The notes under the pieces are model-generated. The model searched no databases, was not told the DNA's origin, and worked only from the letters and a program-made list of their open reading frames with translations. The translations under genes and the position numbers were made by a program. From contig JAQMWT010000114.1 in NCBI GenBank assembly GCA_029834535.1, positions 1-64,000 on the forward strand: a stretch of 64,000 nt of DNA, read 5' to 3'. Position 1 is the first letter of the stretch. Each line of letters opens with the position of its first letter. This document shows, in pieces, positions 17,986-30,444 of the stretch. The stretch is from Chrysophaeum taylorii. Its lineage: Eukaryota > Sar > Pelagophyceae > Pelagomonadales > Pelagomonadaceae.

Positions 17986-20244
17986 ATGCCAGCCAATCAA
18001 GAACTCCAAAAGGAGATAAAAGAACAAGAAGCTCGTTTCAAAAGAGACATGCAACAACAAGCTCAAGCATACGAAGCTCGGCATCGCCAAGAGATTCAAG
18101 ACCTTCGCGATATGCTGTCGCAACTGCAAGCTACACAAGGGACACCACCACCAGCCGTCGCTGCTGCGGCTCCGCCTCCCACTCCGGCTCAACACGATCC
18201 CAAGACTAAAGTTAACACCGTTAGTGACCCACCTAGCGCCGTCCTCAAGTCAATGGACTCGGCTCAAGTCACACCCCAAATGCTTTCGTTTCGCGTCATG
18301 CAGTTGTTCGTCGAACATCTGATGCCTGAAACAGGCATAACACAATACTTTTTGCAGGGCTTCTACACGTGGGAATCCGTCTTGCGTGGATCTAACGATC
18401 TCGCTGACGCTCTCCTAGGCCACTGTATCGGCGAATACGACAAGGACCCCGACCACCACTCTACCGCCGGGAACACGCAAGATTTTCAAGGCCGTTACGT
18501 CTACCACAAGGGTGTCTACCGCAAGTTCGGCAAACATTTCCTGGATAACGTCTACGAGCCAAAGCTCCAAGAACTTAAAGATAAAGACAAGGACCCGACC
18601 GACGAAAGGCACGTTGTATCCGATCGCTCAACCTCACCTCCAAGGAAAAGAAGCCGGCTTCATCGTGTACCTCCGCGAGACCGTCCACCCCCCTTTTCGC
18701 CGTTTCCTGCACGCTGGTAGCGACACCGTCGAGCACCCAGCATACGACAAATCGATGCACTCGGATCTTCCCATCCGATCGGACTCGAATTTGTGCTCCA
18801 AGTTCGCCTCGCACTTGATATGGCGGTATAAAAGTGTGTATGGGCGGCTTCTCCGGATTAGCCTATTTGGACCATACACTTCTCGCTACATAAAGCTGTA
18901 GTAACCGCCACACTTGACAAGCACACGGGCCAGAGCCACGTGTACCATGCGCATTATGTCGATAATGCCTTCCTGGACACGCCGTTCAACCCGGAGATCC
19001 ACGAGCCTGCGCATTATATCGACTATATGCGCCATGTTCAGCAGCAACTGCGCCAGCTAACAACCGACGCTTCTCTCCAACTTCCCGACGACAAGATCCT
19101 CGAAGAAATCCACCAAATTCTCCGCTGCAAGTACCCCCCAAGCTTGCTTGACTCCCGCGCCCCAACACACATCAAGGGCTTCGCACGTCTTGCTAACTGT
19201 CTGCGCACTCCCAACGACTCGCTGTTACTCGACGAAGACAAGGAAGCCACCCACCACCTTCCTAAGCTCATCGCTCGCATCACCGTCATTTCGACGTTTG
19301 AGCGCAACTTTTGGGCTCACATCGAGACTCACCCAACTCTCAACTTCAAGCCCTTGCGCTTCGTCACTGACTTTGGTCGTCTACCAACAAAGGACAAAGA
19401 CAACCCCCGTTTTCGCTCCCGCCGTCATGGTCCCCACCTCACCGAAGACGATGATGACACCTCTCCCTCTGAAGACGACACCCCACCGGACCCCGATGAA
19501 GACACCGACCCCGTCGCTGTTTTTCTCACGGAGGCCAACATTGACCACGACGAAGACAATGACCTCATTCACCAACGCCACGCCTACCGCAAAAAGCAAA
19601 TTTCGCGGCACCCCAAGAAGCCCCCAGCCAACAAAAAGCCTCAAAATCCTCGCTCCCCGTCTTACTACGACATCAATGACAGTCCTAAGCCCAAGGCCAC
19701 CCCTGTCACCCCAACGAAGAACAAGCAACGTCCCCGTGCTACTCCGGTCACCCCTGACAAACGCGAGCACCCGCATCTTCGCAAGGTCACCTTTCCCACA
19801 CAACCTCATCCACCCGAACCATCTACTCCTGACCAGCGCTTCAAGGTCCCCCTTCGTGAAGTCCGTCGCAAGCTCCAAACCATGCGGAATCTTAGTCAAG
19901 CCGGTCGCCAACATACGTCCAGCTCCGAGCGCATGAACAAGCTAATCAACCTCATCACCACCATCTCCGACGAGATACTTCTCTCCGAAGCCGAAAACGA
20001 TGCCGCAGAATTTCTCCAGATGATGACGTCCGATCCCCAGGACAATCCACCTGATGAGGGCGAAGCCGAAACCGATGAAAAATATGAAAAAGGACACCTC
20101 GGTTTCTGTGACGACAACGGTCAGCTAGACCTCTACGACGACACCATTCCCGAAATCAATGATGAAGATGACTCCGCCGAAGACTACGCACAACGTCACA
20201 GTGACTATATGCGTGCTCTCCACCAGAGTCGGCTTTTTCGCTGA
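17986..20244 (+). pseudogene. gag of S2 (fossil)
   Basis: Starts MPANQELQKEIKEQEARF, a coiled-coil-like N-terminus, then a Pro/Ala linker. The capsid-like region (MLSFRVMQLFVEHLMPETGI, YFLQGFYTWESVLRGSNDLA) is conserved with S4 and S5. The C-terminal third is acidic and Lys/Pro-rich. No CCHC knuckle was seen. Interrupted by the MITE at 18819-18910. Broken, about two breaks. At the 3' end a T-rich run precedes the change to the pol frame, as in S4. Confidence 0.75.
18819..18910 (+). mobile_element. 92-bp mini-MITE
   Basis: Insertion into S2 gag flanked by a 7-base duplication CACTTGA (18812-18818, 18911-18917). Ends are TATGGCGGT and ACCGCCACA, i.e. T(A/G)TGGCGGT inverted termini. The ACTTTTATACC/CCATACAC inner parts are also partly complementary. 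S5 lacks it at the same site (57220), giving the empty allele. Non-coding. Confidence 0.8.
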
Positions 20245-20898
20245 AGGTTGCCGACGACGCCTGTGCCGCCAACCACATCTTTCTCAAGCAGGCACCAAGC
20301 CTCACGTTGACGAATTTCCCGACATCATCGACCATCTCACCCAGAGTCGCCGATTTTCTTTGAGCAACTTACACTCGAGGAAAGACCTCAAAGAAGACTA
20401 ACTCGCTGCACGGATGCAATGGACCCGGCACTGAAACTTCATTGATTGACGGTGGCACATCTCTTTGCTTTACGCGCACAATAGACCACTTTGTTTCTGA
20501 GTCCATACGCAAGATACCCGAACACACCATTCATATGGGACGAGGCACCCTTACCAGCCACTTCATCGGTGTTAAACCGTTGTATTTGCAGGCTGCAGGT
20601 CTCTCTTCCAAGGATACAAAAGACTCAACCGGTTGCGCTTTATATCTCGTATTTATGGTCGTCCCGAAATTCAGGAAAGGTCTCCAAGTTATCGCAACAT
20701 CTCAGCTCAAAGCTCTGCATGTCCAAGCCTCCGATCCGCCACGGCCCCACGAGCCATATCTGTACGAGCTTGTGAAGTCCTCTACCTTCGATCCGCACGA
20801 TTATAAGACTCTTATAGGAAAATCCGCCGTCGTACTCGCCACTCGCAAACATAACGGCCTGTTGTCCCTGCCGTCCCATCCAAGCACCATTCACAACT
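20245..20898 (+). pseudogene. Aspartic protease region of S2 (fossil)
   Basis: Reads VADDACAANH near 20250 and then SLIDGGTSLCFTRT near 20440, where D-G-G-T-S stands for the retroviral D-T/S-G-A/S active site. S4 has D-G-G-A-S at the same place, so D-G-G is a family trait. Downstream PLYLQAAGLSSKDTKD and ATSQLKALHVQASDPP are conserved with the fragment at 24786. Broken. Confidence 0.6.
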
Positions 20899-22488
20899 GT
20901 GCTTAGTTTCCACACAAGAAAACGAATGTCACTCAAGGATGAGATTGCACACATCACAAAGCATGTCGCCAAGACACGCTCGAAATCGCACACGCTTGAT
21001 TTCGCCAAGCTACAAAATCATTCCCTGTATTTAAATGAACTGCTCAACCTCCAACATACTGTCGTCCACTACGCCTTTAATGGCTCCGCATACCTCTCTG
21101 TGCAAGCACAACCCCCTCCGCTCAAAACAGCCATTATTGCAGGTGGTCTTCACCAAGCAGGTTTCGACACTTTTCGCAAACGATTCTACAAACGCCTTGC
21201 TGTCGTGGTCACCTGCGAAATTAACGATATAATGCGCGCCCGTGCGCAACAACTCTTTCCGCACGCTCAGCACTATGCGGACCTAAGGAAACTCAATGCC
21301 GCACTCCAAACCGGCAAAATACGTCTACCTCCATTCGACTTGGCAGTTTTTACATTGCCCTGCCAACATCTGAGTGTAATGCAAGAATACGACGGCTATG
21401 CCACTCCGGTCACCGCCGACCTTTTTGTCCAAGAACAAATCCGCTTTGTTCGTTGCACGCTCCCGACCTACGCCATTGTCGAAAACGTACCTCCTAACCC
21501 CCGAACTCATTGCGAGTATGCTCAACTCGCAAAAGGCTATCAGCGCTTAGGCTACTTCCGACACTCCGGTGTCTACAATGCCTTTGCTTTTGGTGACGTC
21601 ATCAGCAAGACACGCTATCTCGCTGTGTATGCCCGACACCCGCTCACCGGCTACACCCTCGAGAAAACCGCTTCTACTTGGTTAACCTCGCCTCCGAGCA
21701 TGGTTCCTCTCCTGGACGCCAGTCACACCATCCCTGACGATCTCTGGATCGCCAAACCCGCCCTTTGTGGTACAGTGCCCCGCTCCACCTTGGACTACTA
21801 CCAGCACAAGGCCACCTACTCCAACAATCTCGCCCACGCCTCGAAACTCTCAATTTCCGAGAATGCCCGCATATGCCAAATGCTCGCACGCTTCACCAAG
21901 CCCTTCACGGATCTCGGTCTAGACGCCGACGGCACTCCCTTCGCCACCATGGCGTCCATTTCCCACCTTCTGGTTCTCACATTCCTGTACAACCATTTGT
22001 CGCAACACCCCACTCTCGCCACATGGAACACCCTCCGCTGTTTTCATGCCGCAGAGTCTCAATTTGCTTGCCATTTGGATGGAGCCATCACCGGAACCGC
22101 CGCTACTGCCGTCGCATGTGGCTACTTCCCGCGCGCCTCCCTCACCCTACATTCCAGGCCCCCTAAGATATTGGACTGTTCTCATCAACCCGCAGTCTTT
22201 TCCCCAACGCACCCCTTTTCCCTGGATGTTCCCAAGGGCACCGCCTTTCTGGTCGTCGCCTACACCACCTCCTTGGCCGCCGCTCACAGCTGCTCGCGCC
22301 CGTCCACTTGGGTCCACTATATGAATCGTTCGCATCCTGGCTTTGCCGCGATCGACTCATTACACTCGATGACCCCAAGGGACTCATTATATCCAAAGCA
22401 CGTTCCACTTACGCGGACTATGTCGGCCACATCGGAGACACGCTTCAGAAAAGCACCAAGTGTTACTCGGTCACTGGCTCATACCTAA
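20899..22488 (+). CDS. DNMT-like C5 cytosine methyltransferase of CopS S2
   Basis: A 529-residue open frame lying between protease and integrase of a fossil copia element. C5-MTase landmarks: motif I-like AIIAGGLHQAGF (residues 78-89), an acidic residue in CEIND (106-110), motif IV LPCQH with the catalytic cysteine (153-157), motif VI VENVP (194-198) with the canonical ENV, and motif VIII-like GDVISKTRYLAVYA (232-245). This is the most canonical of the three DNMT types in the window. Known family members transfer methyl from AdoMet to cytosine C5. The target-recognition region is not identifiable. The last part of the frame is past the MTase proper. Confidence 0.85.
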   Translation: MLSFHTRKRMSLKDEIAHITKHVAKTRSKSHTLDFAKLQNHSLYLNELLNLQHTVVHYAFNGSAYLSVQAQPPPLKTAIIAGGLHQAGFDTFRKRFYKRLAVVVTCEINDIMRARAQQLFPHAQHYADLRKLNAALQTGKIRLPPFDLAVFTLPCQHLSVMQEYDGYATPVTADLFVQEQIRFVRCTLPTYAIVENVPPNPRTHCEYAQLAKGYQRLGYFRHSGVYNAFAFGDVISKTRYLAVYARHPLTGYTLEKTASTWLTSPPSMVPLLDASHTIPDDLWIAKPALCGTVPRSTLDYYQHKATYSNNLAHASKLSISENARICQMLARFTKPFTDLGLDADGTPFATMASISHLLVLTFLYNHLSQHPTLATWNTLRCFHAAESQFACHLDGAITGTAATAVACGYFPRASLTLHSRPPKILDCSHQPAVFSPTHPFSLDVPKGTAFLVVAYTTSLAAAHSCSRPSTWVHYMNRSHPGFAAIDSLHSMTPRDSLYPKHVPLTRTMSATSETRFRKAPSVTRSLAHT

Positions 22489-24785
22489 CCAACACGAGCT
22501 ACTCCAACGCCTTGCTGCTGATCTCTCCAGACCACATCCGCTATGCGACCCTCGACGAAATCGCAAAGTTTGGACACCACTCGGACCCGGATCTGCTCCG
22601 TCTGTTCCAACAGCACCCGCCGTACTTCGCGTTTAATGCACTGGCCAACGCCGTCCCGCACAATATGCTGCAGGCAAAGTACAGCGCTGTTCTCGCACTC
22701 CACGAATCGCACCGCCACGTGAGCTTTCACATCGAATGGGCAACAACGCGCAATGGCATCCCCAGCCCAGGAGACATCACCCAGGTTGCAGACTTCTTCA
22801 AGAGCATCTCCAGCCGTCTCTTAGCTGAGGAGGACCTCAACCTCACCTCCCTCTTCAATGCCATCGCAGATGCTCACCATGATGCGATCCGCAAACCAAG
22901 CAAGTCGAAAAACCTCGAGACGCTTCTTGCCGAGGCAACCGTCGCTAAAATCCGAGTCGACAAGCGCCCCAGCCCCCCCCTGCGCTTCGACTGCCGCTCT
23001 GCCTCCCTTGCACAAGCCCGGCACCAGTCAGCTCGCTAAAAGAGTGCTTTTGGTCACTCGCTGGCACCGCATACACCACCAGCAACCAGAGATTCTTCGC
23101 CGCACGATTGCCGCTCCCTTACCCTGATCGCCGACTACGGTTGCGATGGAGGACGGTGCCTCATGAATCCTGAGCCTTGCGAGGGCATCCGCCCTCCCGG
23201 CGTAGGTTGGCACCTAGTCGCCTCCCGGGCGGGCCGGTTGGCAGCCGGAACGTTCGCAGTGGGAGGGGGTATTGCCGGGGGGCGAAGACGGAAGGTTATC
23301 GACGAGTTGGTTGTCAGTCACATCGCGGTCTCCTCGTCGCATGGCGACAAGCTTGATGGTCACTCTCCGCCGACCGACCTTTCGGCGCTCCTCGTCTACA
23401 GGCCCATGATTCCGGACTGGCTCCTGTCGGTCCGCCCTGGCTCCCATGCTCGGGAGAGGTCTGAAGTTAGTTAGTTTAGTTAGATTGCCGCTAATGTAAC
23501 GAATCTTCGCCCAGGTGATGATCGGTATCTGCAAGACTGCAGCGAATGCAAGCGCTGTCAATCGCATGTCAGCTTCCGTCACAAGAACACTTCCTGGTCA
23601 CAGGACGAACTGGCCTATGCTCCTGGCCAACACCTCCACATGGATGTATCATACCCGAGCATCAGCAAGTGTTACGGTGGATTTCGTTACATCATGCATT
23701 TCGTGTGTCTTATCTCGGCACACAAATGGGTATATTTCCTGCGGAAACTAGACGCACAGGATGTTCTGGCCGGCATCCTCTATGTGGTCGATGTGATTAA
23801 GGTCGAATTCGATGTCAGTGTGAAAATCATATCGTCGGATGCATCTCAACTTTCCGTTCTGAAGCTTTCCACCCGCTCAAGGTGCAACTTGGCATCCAGT
23901 TTCAAATCCTTGGTCGCCACCTCCACCAGCGGAATTTTGCGGAAACATCATCAAGGAAAACACCCGAGGCACCGTAGTTCGTATCCTCGACCTTCGCAGT
24001 GTACGCATCGAAGGAAAGTCTATTGCCGCCGAGTATTGTCATCCATTTGCTCTCCTGCATAAGATCCAAGCCGAAAACCAGCGCTCTCATGGACTGCCCT
24101 CGCGCACAAACTTGGCATGCACCGTTCCCCGGCGCATCATGTCACCCATGGCACCGCTCTTGAAGCTCCTTTCCTATGGCGAACCTGTCACTTTTGTCTA
24201 CCCCCAAAGTCGCAAGCTGGAACCCTCCAGCGTCTCCGCCTCTTACTTCCACAGTAACAACTATCTCCCGAACCTCCCTGGCACGGACCGATTTATCCGT
24301 GATGTTCACAGCTCCATATTGCTTGTACATCAGGGGCGATATGGGAAAATCGTCACCTCTAACGACTTTCATGTTGACGCAGACATGCCAGTCAACCGCA
24401 ACAAGGAGATCGAACGGATCAAAGCACTCGCACAGATCCCAGCGGAGGCACGGCAAGAGGACCCGTTACCAGGTATAAGCGAACAGCAAATGCCGGAAGT
24501 TAGAAAGGAATCGCAAAATGAGGGCGAGACTCACGATGACGAGCAGGATGATAAACCTAGCAATGACGACGAACACAAAGAACTGGATCCAACTCCCGCT
24601 GCTGATTCAAGCGCCGTCAGCGACGAGACACCCGAACAGGATTTTTCGTTCCTCAACCGGCCACCCCCGCCGGATGGTGACATTCCGATGCCCAAACGAA
24701 AAGACCGCCTAGAGGTCGTTCTCGACGATTCAGGTTTTACCCCAGTTCTCGTGCATCGCAACCAGAGCGATAAGCTCAAAGCAGA
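22489..24785 (+). pseudogene. Linker, gag-pre-integrase and integrase of S2 (fossil)
   Basis: After a conserved linker (LLRLFQQHPPYFAFNALAN...) comes VTRWHRIHHQQPEILRRT and then the CXXC-containing DCSECKRCQSH, the HHCC zinc segment of copia integrase. The SINE at 23116-23482 sits between the His and Cys halves. The integrase core begins HLHMDVSYPS (first Asp) and has a second Asp segment (ISSDA) and IIKENTRG near 23950. A Glu/Asp-rich tail follows. Broken, several breaks. Confidence 0.7.
23116..23482 (+). mobile_element. SINE-like element, copy 2 (full length)
   Basis: Flanked by GATTGCCGCT (23106-23115, 23483-23492). The empty site is seen in S5 near 58549-58566. Same 5' start and GTTA-repeat tail as copy 1. 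Confidence 0.88.
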
Positions 24786-25652
24786 GGTACCCTCACCAGC
24801 CACTTCATCGGTGTCAAACCGTTGTATCTGCAGGCTGCAGGTCTCTCTTCGAAGGATACAAAAGACAAAACCGGTTACGCTTTATATCTCGTATTTATGG
24901 TAATCCCGCAATTCAGGCAAGGTCTTCAAGTTATCGCGACATCTCAGCTCAAAGCTCTGCATGTACAAGCAACCGACCCGCCCCTGCCCCACGAGCCCTA
25001 CCTTTAGGAGCTTCTTAGGTCCTCAACCTCAGACCCCCATGATTATGCAACACTTACAGGAAAGACCGCCGTTGCACTCGCCACTCGCAAACCAAACGGC
25101 CTGTTGTCCCTGCCATCCCATCCAAAGCAAACATTCGCCACTGTGGTCAGTTTTCACACAAGACAACGAATGTCACTCGAGGATGAGATTGCACACATCA
25201 CACAGCATGTCGCAAAGACACGCTCACAATCGCACATACTTGACTTCGCGAAGTCACAAAATCATTCTCTGTATCTCAACGAACTGCTCAACCTCCAACA
25301 TCCTGTCGTCCACTACGCCTTCAATGGCTCAGCAGACCTCTCTGCGCAGTCACAAACCCCTCTGCTCAAAACAGCCATTATTGCAGGTGGACTCCACCAG
25401 GAAGGTTTCGACACTTTTCGCAAACAATTTGACAAATGCCTTACTGTCGTGGTCACCTGCGAAATCAACGATATCCTGCGCACCCGTGCGCAACAACTCT
25501 TCCCGCACGCCCAGCACTATGCGGACCTCAGAAAACTCAATGCCGCACTCCAAACCGGCAAAATACGACTCCCTACATTCGACCTGGCAGTTTTCACATT
25601 GCCCTGCCAACATCTGAGTGTAATGAAAGACTACGACGGCTCTCCCGACACT
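24786..25652 (+). mobile_element. CopS protease-DNMT fragment (fossil)
   Basis: A second piece homologous to 20549-21395, in the same orientation. It reads PLHLQAAGLSSKD-like protease tail, then DNMT motif I (AIIAGGLHQEGF), CEINDI and LPCQHLSVM. It joins S2 integrase on the left (24785/24786) and CopL sequence on the right (25652/25653), without LTRs at either joint. It comes from a copy distinct from S2. Broken. Confidence 0.8.
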
Positions 25653-28228
25653 CTGCCAGTTTTACCATCTTATCGGTCTCTCTATTCCCAGGATGTCCTC
25701 CGTCTCACCCGTGGTCCTCATCAACCTCAGCCTCGTCGCAAAACCAATCTCAAAGATGTTCTTACTCGTATTGCTTCGCCTACTGTTGCCGCTCATAAAC
25801 AAGCCGGTGGTGCGCTTGCCGACTTCAAGTATGACCTCTCCAAGCAGTACACAACCTTCTGCGACCCCACCCTCCACTCCCTTCATATCGCTCATGGCAT
25901 CCACCGGACGGCTATACCTCCAGAGGGGGAATTTACACCATCCCTTCATCACCATGTGCACCAAGCGATTTCACAGTCCTCTTCAGTTATGTGACATAGG
26001 AGCCATAGCCACCCATCGCCTGATACTCCTCATGTTCACTTCTGCGACAACATCAACCTTGCAGACTTTCACCTTCCTCAAGCTCTCGTTCATTAAATTT
26101 CTGAACATGCTCACGCCTTTCAAGTTCCTCCCGCTCAATATGTTTATGCTTTGTTCACACCCCACTCCATTTTGGATCATAATGACGCTTCTTACGGCGC
26201 CTCTGAGCCTCATCTCTCCGCCATCGAAGACTATATCACCGTACAATCGCATTACATTGAAGCCCACCTTGGTGATGCTCCTCTACTAGTTGTTCAACTC
26301 GTCGAAGATCCCGATCATGCTCATCTGCACGATAATATCGCTTCTTATTCGATTACTCATCTGACGACGACTCACGACCCTAGCACGGTTGGTTCGGACG
26401 AATACAAGATTCAAGCCAAAGATATCAAAATTGATGAATATGAGTTGACCTGCCTCAAAGGTCTCTCAGACGCTGATCGCAAAGCTTATGTTGCTGCCAT
26501 CTCTAAAGAAATTTTTGACGTTGTTAAGTTTGGCTGCTTTAAACTAGCGCTGCCAATGGTCAACTCAAAACCTATGGACACCCGTCTCGTCCTACGGATA
26601 AAAACCAACGCTGCTGGTCAGTACATTAAACATAAAGCACGCCTGGTCCTACGAGGATTCTTAGCCTCTCTGGGCACCGATTTCTTCAACACATTCAGTC
26701 CTATGGCACAGCTTACCGGCATCCGTTGTGTTTTGGCGCTAGCAGCTCAGCTGCGACTTCCCGTCTACCATGTCGACGTCCCTAACGCTTTTGTTCAAGC
26801 TCCCATCGATTCTCATGTCTACGTCAAACTGCCTCAAGGCATTTACCTTCTCGATCCTGAAGATACTAAATACCAAGGCCGCCGTCTTCCAAAGCTACTT
26901 AAATCTCTTTGTGGATTGCGTCAGAGCCCTGCCCTTTGGAATCAAATCATAAACGGCTTCTTTGTTCATTAGGCTATACACGATTTCGAACAGACACATG
27001 CATCTACGCTAAAGTCCAAGCTGACGCTACATTTCTAATTTGCACGCTCTCAGTCGACGACGTCGTCATTACTTGTACTTCAGAAACTCTACGTCGTGAG
27101 TTCCAGCACGCTCTGAAAAAGGAATACTCGGTCGACACCTTCGAGGAAGTCCATACTCTCTTAGGCATGCGCATAACGCGTACAACTGATGGTTCTATAT
27201 CACTGGACTGTCAGGCTAAACTTGAAGCATTGTTCGAAGAGTACCCCATTTTAATGCAGTTACGTCCCACCTCCACACCGATGTCACCATCAACCACGTA
27301 TAAAACTGGTGAGCCATCTTCTGATATGGACAAGTTCATCCTTCATACCTTCTCTACTCTACTCGGCAAGCTCACGTTTGTCCAATTGGCCTGTCGCCCC
27401 GATCTATCACAAAGTCTTAGTCGTTGCTCTCGAGGAATGCATAATCCAGCATTTATAAATGTTCAAGTATTAACAGGAACGCTCCGCTACTTGCGCAAGC
27501 CCGAAAATCGCAATCTTCGCCTCTGGTACTACTCTGGTTCTTCCGCTCTAATGGACCATCTTCGACTTCTTATCGGTAATCGTACTGACATGGCTACCAT
27601 GTTGGACTACACTAAAGAACAAGTTAATTCAGGTAATTTTGATCCACTAGTCGCATTCGTTGATGCCGATAATGCACCCTCTTATGAACAAGACCGCAAA
27701 TCTACGACCGGTTACGCTATCTTTCTGTTTGGTTCTCTCATCACTTGGAAGTCCAAGTTGCAACCTATTACAGCTACTTCTACGCACGAAAGTGAGCTCA
27801 TAGCCCTTAATATGTGCGCCGATGATGTGGTCTGGTTACGCAAATTGCTAACGGAAATGGCATTCGCTATAAATCCTCACTTCTATGTCCACCAACCTCC
27901 AGGGAAAGGCTTGCTATTAGACTATGATGCTCACGACAATCCCCTCCCGTTGGACATGTCGTTCATACGTAACAGCCCTATACTTGGAGATTCTGCTTCT
28001 GCTATTCATCTATCTAATAATCCCGACAGTGCGACTAAGGCTAATGCTATCAGCACACGCTGGTTCCGTATTCGCGACTACGTACAGTTAAAGCGTATAC
28101 GTCTACTTCATGTTCCCGGTACCCATAATATCGCCGATGGATTTACTAAACCCTTTGGAACTCCGCTCTTCAGCAGATTTCGCACGTTACTCGGCTTACA
28201 ACTGCCCATAGCTCAACAAGATGGTTAA
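25653..28228 (+). pseudogene. RT and RNase H of CopL L2 (fossil)
   Basis: Copia-type RT: KARLVLRGFLASLGTDFF, PVYHVDVPNAFVQAPID, and the catalytic LSVDDVVIT (SVDD in place of the usual YVDD). Then RNase H: VAFVDADNAPSYEQDRKS, TATSTHESELIAL (Glu), GDSASAIHLS (Asp) and the typical copia ending HVPGTHNIADGFTKPFG. The order IN-RT-RH marks Ty1/copia (Pseudoviridae). Broken, about one or two breaks. Confidence 0.85.
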
Positions 28229-28341
28229 TCCGCACCCTTCACTATGTCCGAAATGACTTTAAACTGACCCTCCTATGTAAAGGAATTCTGGCTCGCTAAA
28301 ATGTGAAATGCCACATAAAATGTGATGTGGAGATTCCTCTC

Positions 28342-30336
28342 ATGATGAATCCCACTAAAAACAAAGATGCTGCGAGCCGACGCCACTCTACCATGAACCG
28401 GGGTCGTGGTGGTGGTATACTGTCACTGTCTCCACCTTTTAATGCTCTAACTCCAAGCGTTGCACCGACTAGTTCCCCTAATCGGAAACATCAAACCTAT
28501 TTGTCGGTGGCGCAAGGACATCAATCGACGCCCAAAGCAGCTGCCCAACAACAGTATAAATCGCAAGCGACAAAGTCTGAGTATTTCCTGCTCAAACATT
28601 GCAAATTTGACGTATTAGCGATGATGTCCGGGAACGTTACTGCCCTTGGCTCATCACCACCCAATTTCCTTATTCCGCAACACAAGGACCCCCAGTGCTG
28701 GTTTAAGTCTTTGCAGCAGCTACTTACGGAAGCACAACAGACAGAGTTTGTAGACAATGTCCAATATCTCAGCTCCGTGTTGTGTGTCAAGACTAAGCGT
28801 ATCCGAAACGCCCCCGCTATATCTCCTAACGAAGAAATCCGTCTTCATCGCTTCCCACCCATCAAAGGGGTTGTCAAAGTGCATGTGACGTGTACATAGT
28901 GTTACAACAAAGTGAAAGCGCCAGGCACACCAGTCGTGCTCACCATTTGTAATGAAGACGAACTTAAAACTGACGCGATTCGCCAAATTATTGAGGATCA
29001 TCTCGCGTCTGCGCAACATGCATCTCACTGTTTCGATGTGCCGCGCCCTTTCTTCTTGTTGATTTGTGCGCTGTGCGATCGGTCACATCATGGGATAGCT
29101 TTAATTCGCAATAGTCAGCAGCCCTTCCAACTTTCTTGTTTTAACGATCCAGCGGCCCACATCAGGGCTATAATCCTCCGCCTTGGAAAGTCTATCGCTA
29201 TTAATAAGCAGCTTAAAGAGGCAATCATGCAAACTGCAACATCTCTTAAAGTTGATGTCTCCAAAATCATTGTTAACCCTGACGAAAGCAGCCTGATTTT
29301 ACATCGGTTGCCCTTTATCTCGAGTGTAAATCTTGAGATTATTGTAGCAGCTTGGTCTCTATTACATTCTATTGAAGATACAGTATGCATAGTAACCAAC
29401 CCGGACGAGCTGCTTAATGTGCTTGTCGAACGCTTCGTTTATGATGTTTCTCACCAACTTAACGCAATCTCCTCGAAAACGTTACCGCCAATGCTTAATT
29501 ATTTTCGTCAACTAACACCCATACAGCAAGCTGCCTTTGAAAATGTGCTAGTCCAGGTTGGCTACCCTTCGGACATAAATGATGTCTTTTCAGATGATAC
29601 TTCTTCTGAAGATGTGTCACCAGTGCCGATCGACAATCCACCCGCTGAACCTACGCCAGATAAAACTAACGATAATATGACGGAATCTTTACATCAATTA
29701 AAAGAAGAGGCTCGGTTTTTATCATTGCGTCTCACTAATACCGAACAGCAATTGAAGGCACAAGAGCAACAACTATCGCTTGCATCAACATCTCTCACAC
29801 AGATGCAAGAAATTTACGAAAATTTAAACACCCAAGTGATTGAGAACATCAAGCATGTGTCTCTACTAGACAACATCCTGTCAAGTCTTCAGATGCATCA
29901 GGACATCATAATCCCGTCCTCTGCTGTATTTGTCCATATTATTTCTCGATCACTTATCCCATCTATTGGACAGCTCCCTCCAAATACGTATAATGAGGCT
30001 CAGCAAGTTCAAATCGACGCAGCAGCTCATCATCTCCATGCAGCTATGTCTGATGCAAATGATCGCGTTATTCCTGCATTGGATCTACACGCGTTTACTC
30101 ATGACACTGCTATGTCTTTCCTTTCATCTGTCATATCACCCTTGGTTACCTTGAGTGATGCAATGACTACGCACAATACTAACACTACGAACGACCCACC
30201 ATCAGATGTACATAACTCACCTTCTCTAGCGTTAAAGGAACTGGATGATAATAGTGAAGATGAACTGGACCATACATCTGACGTGGATACTGATACAGCT
30301 TCTTTGCGTAACATTACAACACGCTCGGTATCATAA
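28342..30336 (+). pseudogene. CopL 3' ORF downstream of RNase H, copy in L2 (fossil)
   Basis: Sits where an env-like gene would be, but no signal peptide or membrane segment is visible. Starts MMNPTKNKDAASRRHST with a Gly/Arg-rich basic N-terminus. The middle has a Cys pair (LICALCDRSHHG) matched by an earlier Cys segment. Then come a coiled coil (LKEEARFLSLRLTNTEQQLK...) and an acidic Ser/Asp-rich tail (ELDDNSEDELDHTSDVDTD). The second copy (47202-49214) is very similar. About one break. A nucleic-acid-binding or particle role is possible, but the function is unknown. Confidence 0.6.
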
Positions 30337-30433
30337 TTAATTTGTCCTGTTCTGTTGTTGTTTGTTCCATTGTCATGTATATTGCACAAGTTCCGCCTCA
30401 AGAACGTCTAAAGTGCATAAACTGTTTCCACAC

Positions 30434-30444
30434 GTTGAGGGGGT
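30434..30444 (+). promoter_or_regulatory. Polypurine tract of L2
   Basis: GTTGAGGGGGT directly upstream of the 3' LTR, identical at 49322-49332. Expected primer site for plus-strand synthesis. Confidence 0.7.

Larger units (their letters stand above)
17711..24785 (+). mobile_element. CopS copia element S2 (fossil)
   Basis: Parts in order: LTR, leader stem, gag, protease, DNMT, linker, gag-pre-integrase zinc segment, integrase. It stops at 24785, where a second protease/DNMT fragment begins. No RT and no 3' LTR. Broken, with several breaks. It carries a 92-base MITE in gag and a full SINE near the integrase start. It is closely similar to S5, so the two derive from one recent subfamily. Confidence 0.8.

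Noticed and set aside
28342-30336. Envelope gene in CopL
   Set aside because: No signal peptide, transmembrane segment or furin-like site is visible. Only the position is env-like.
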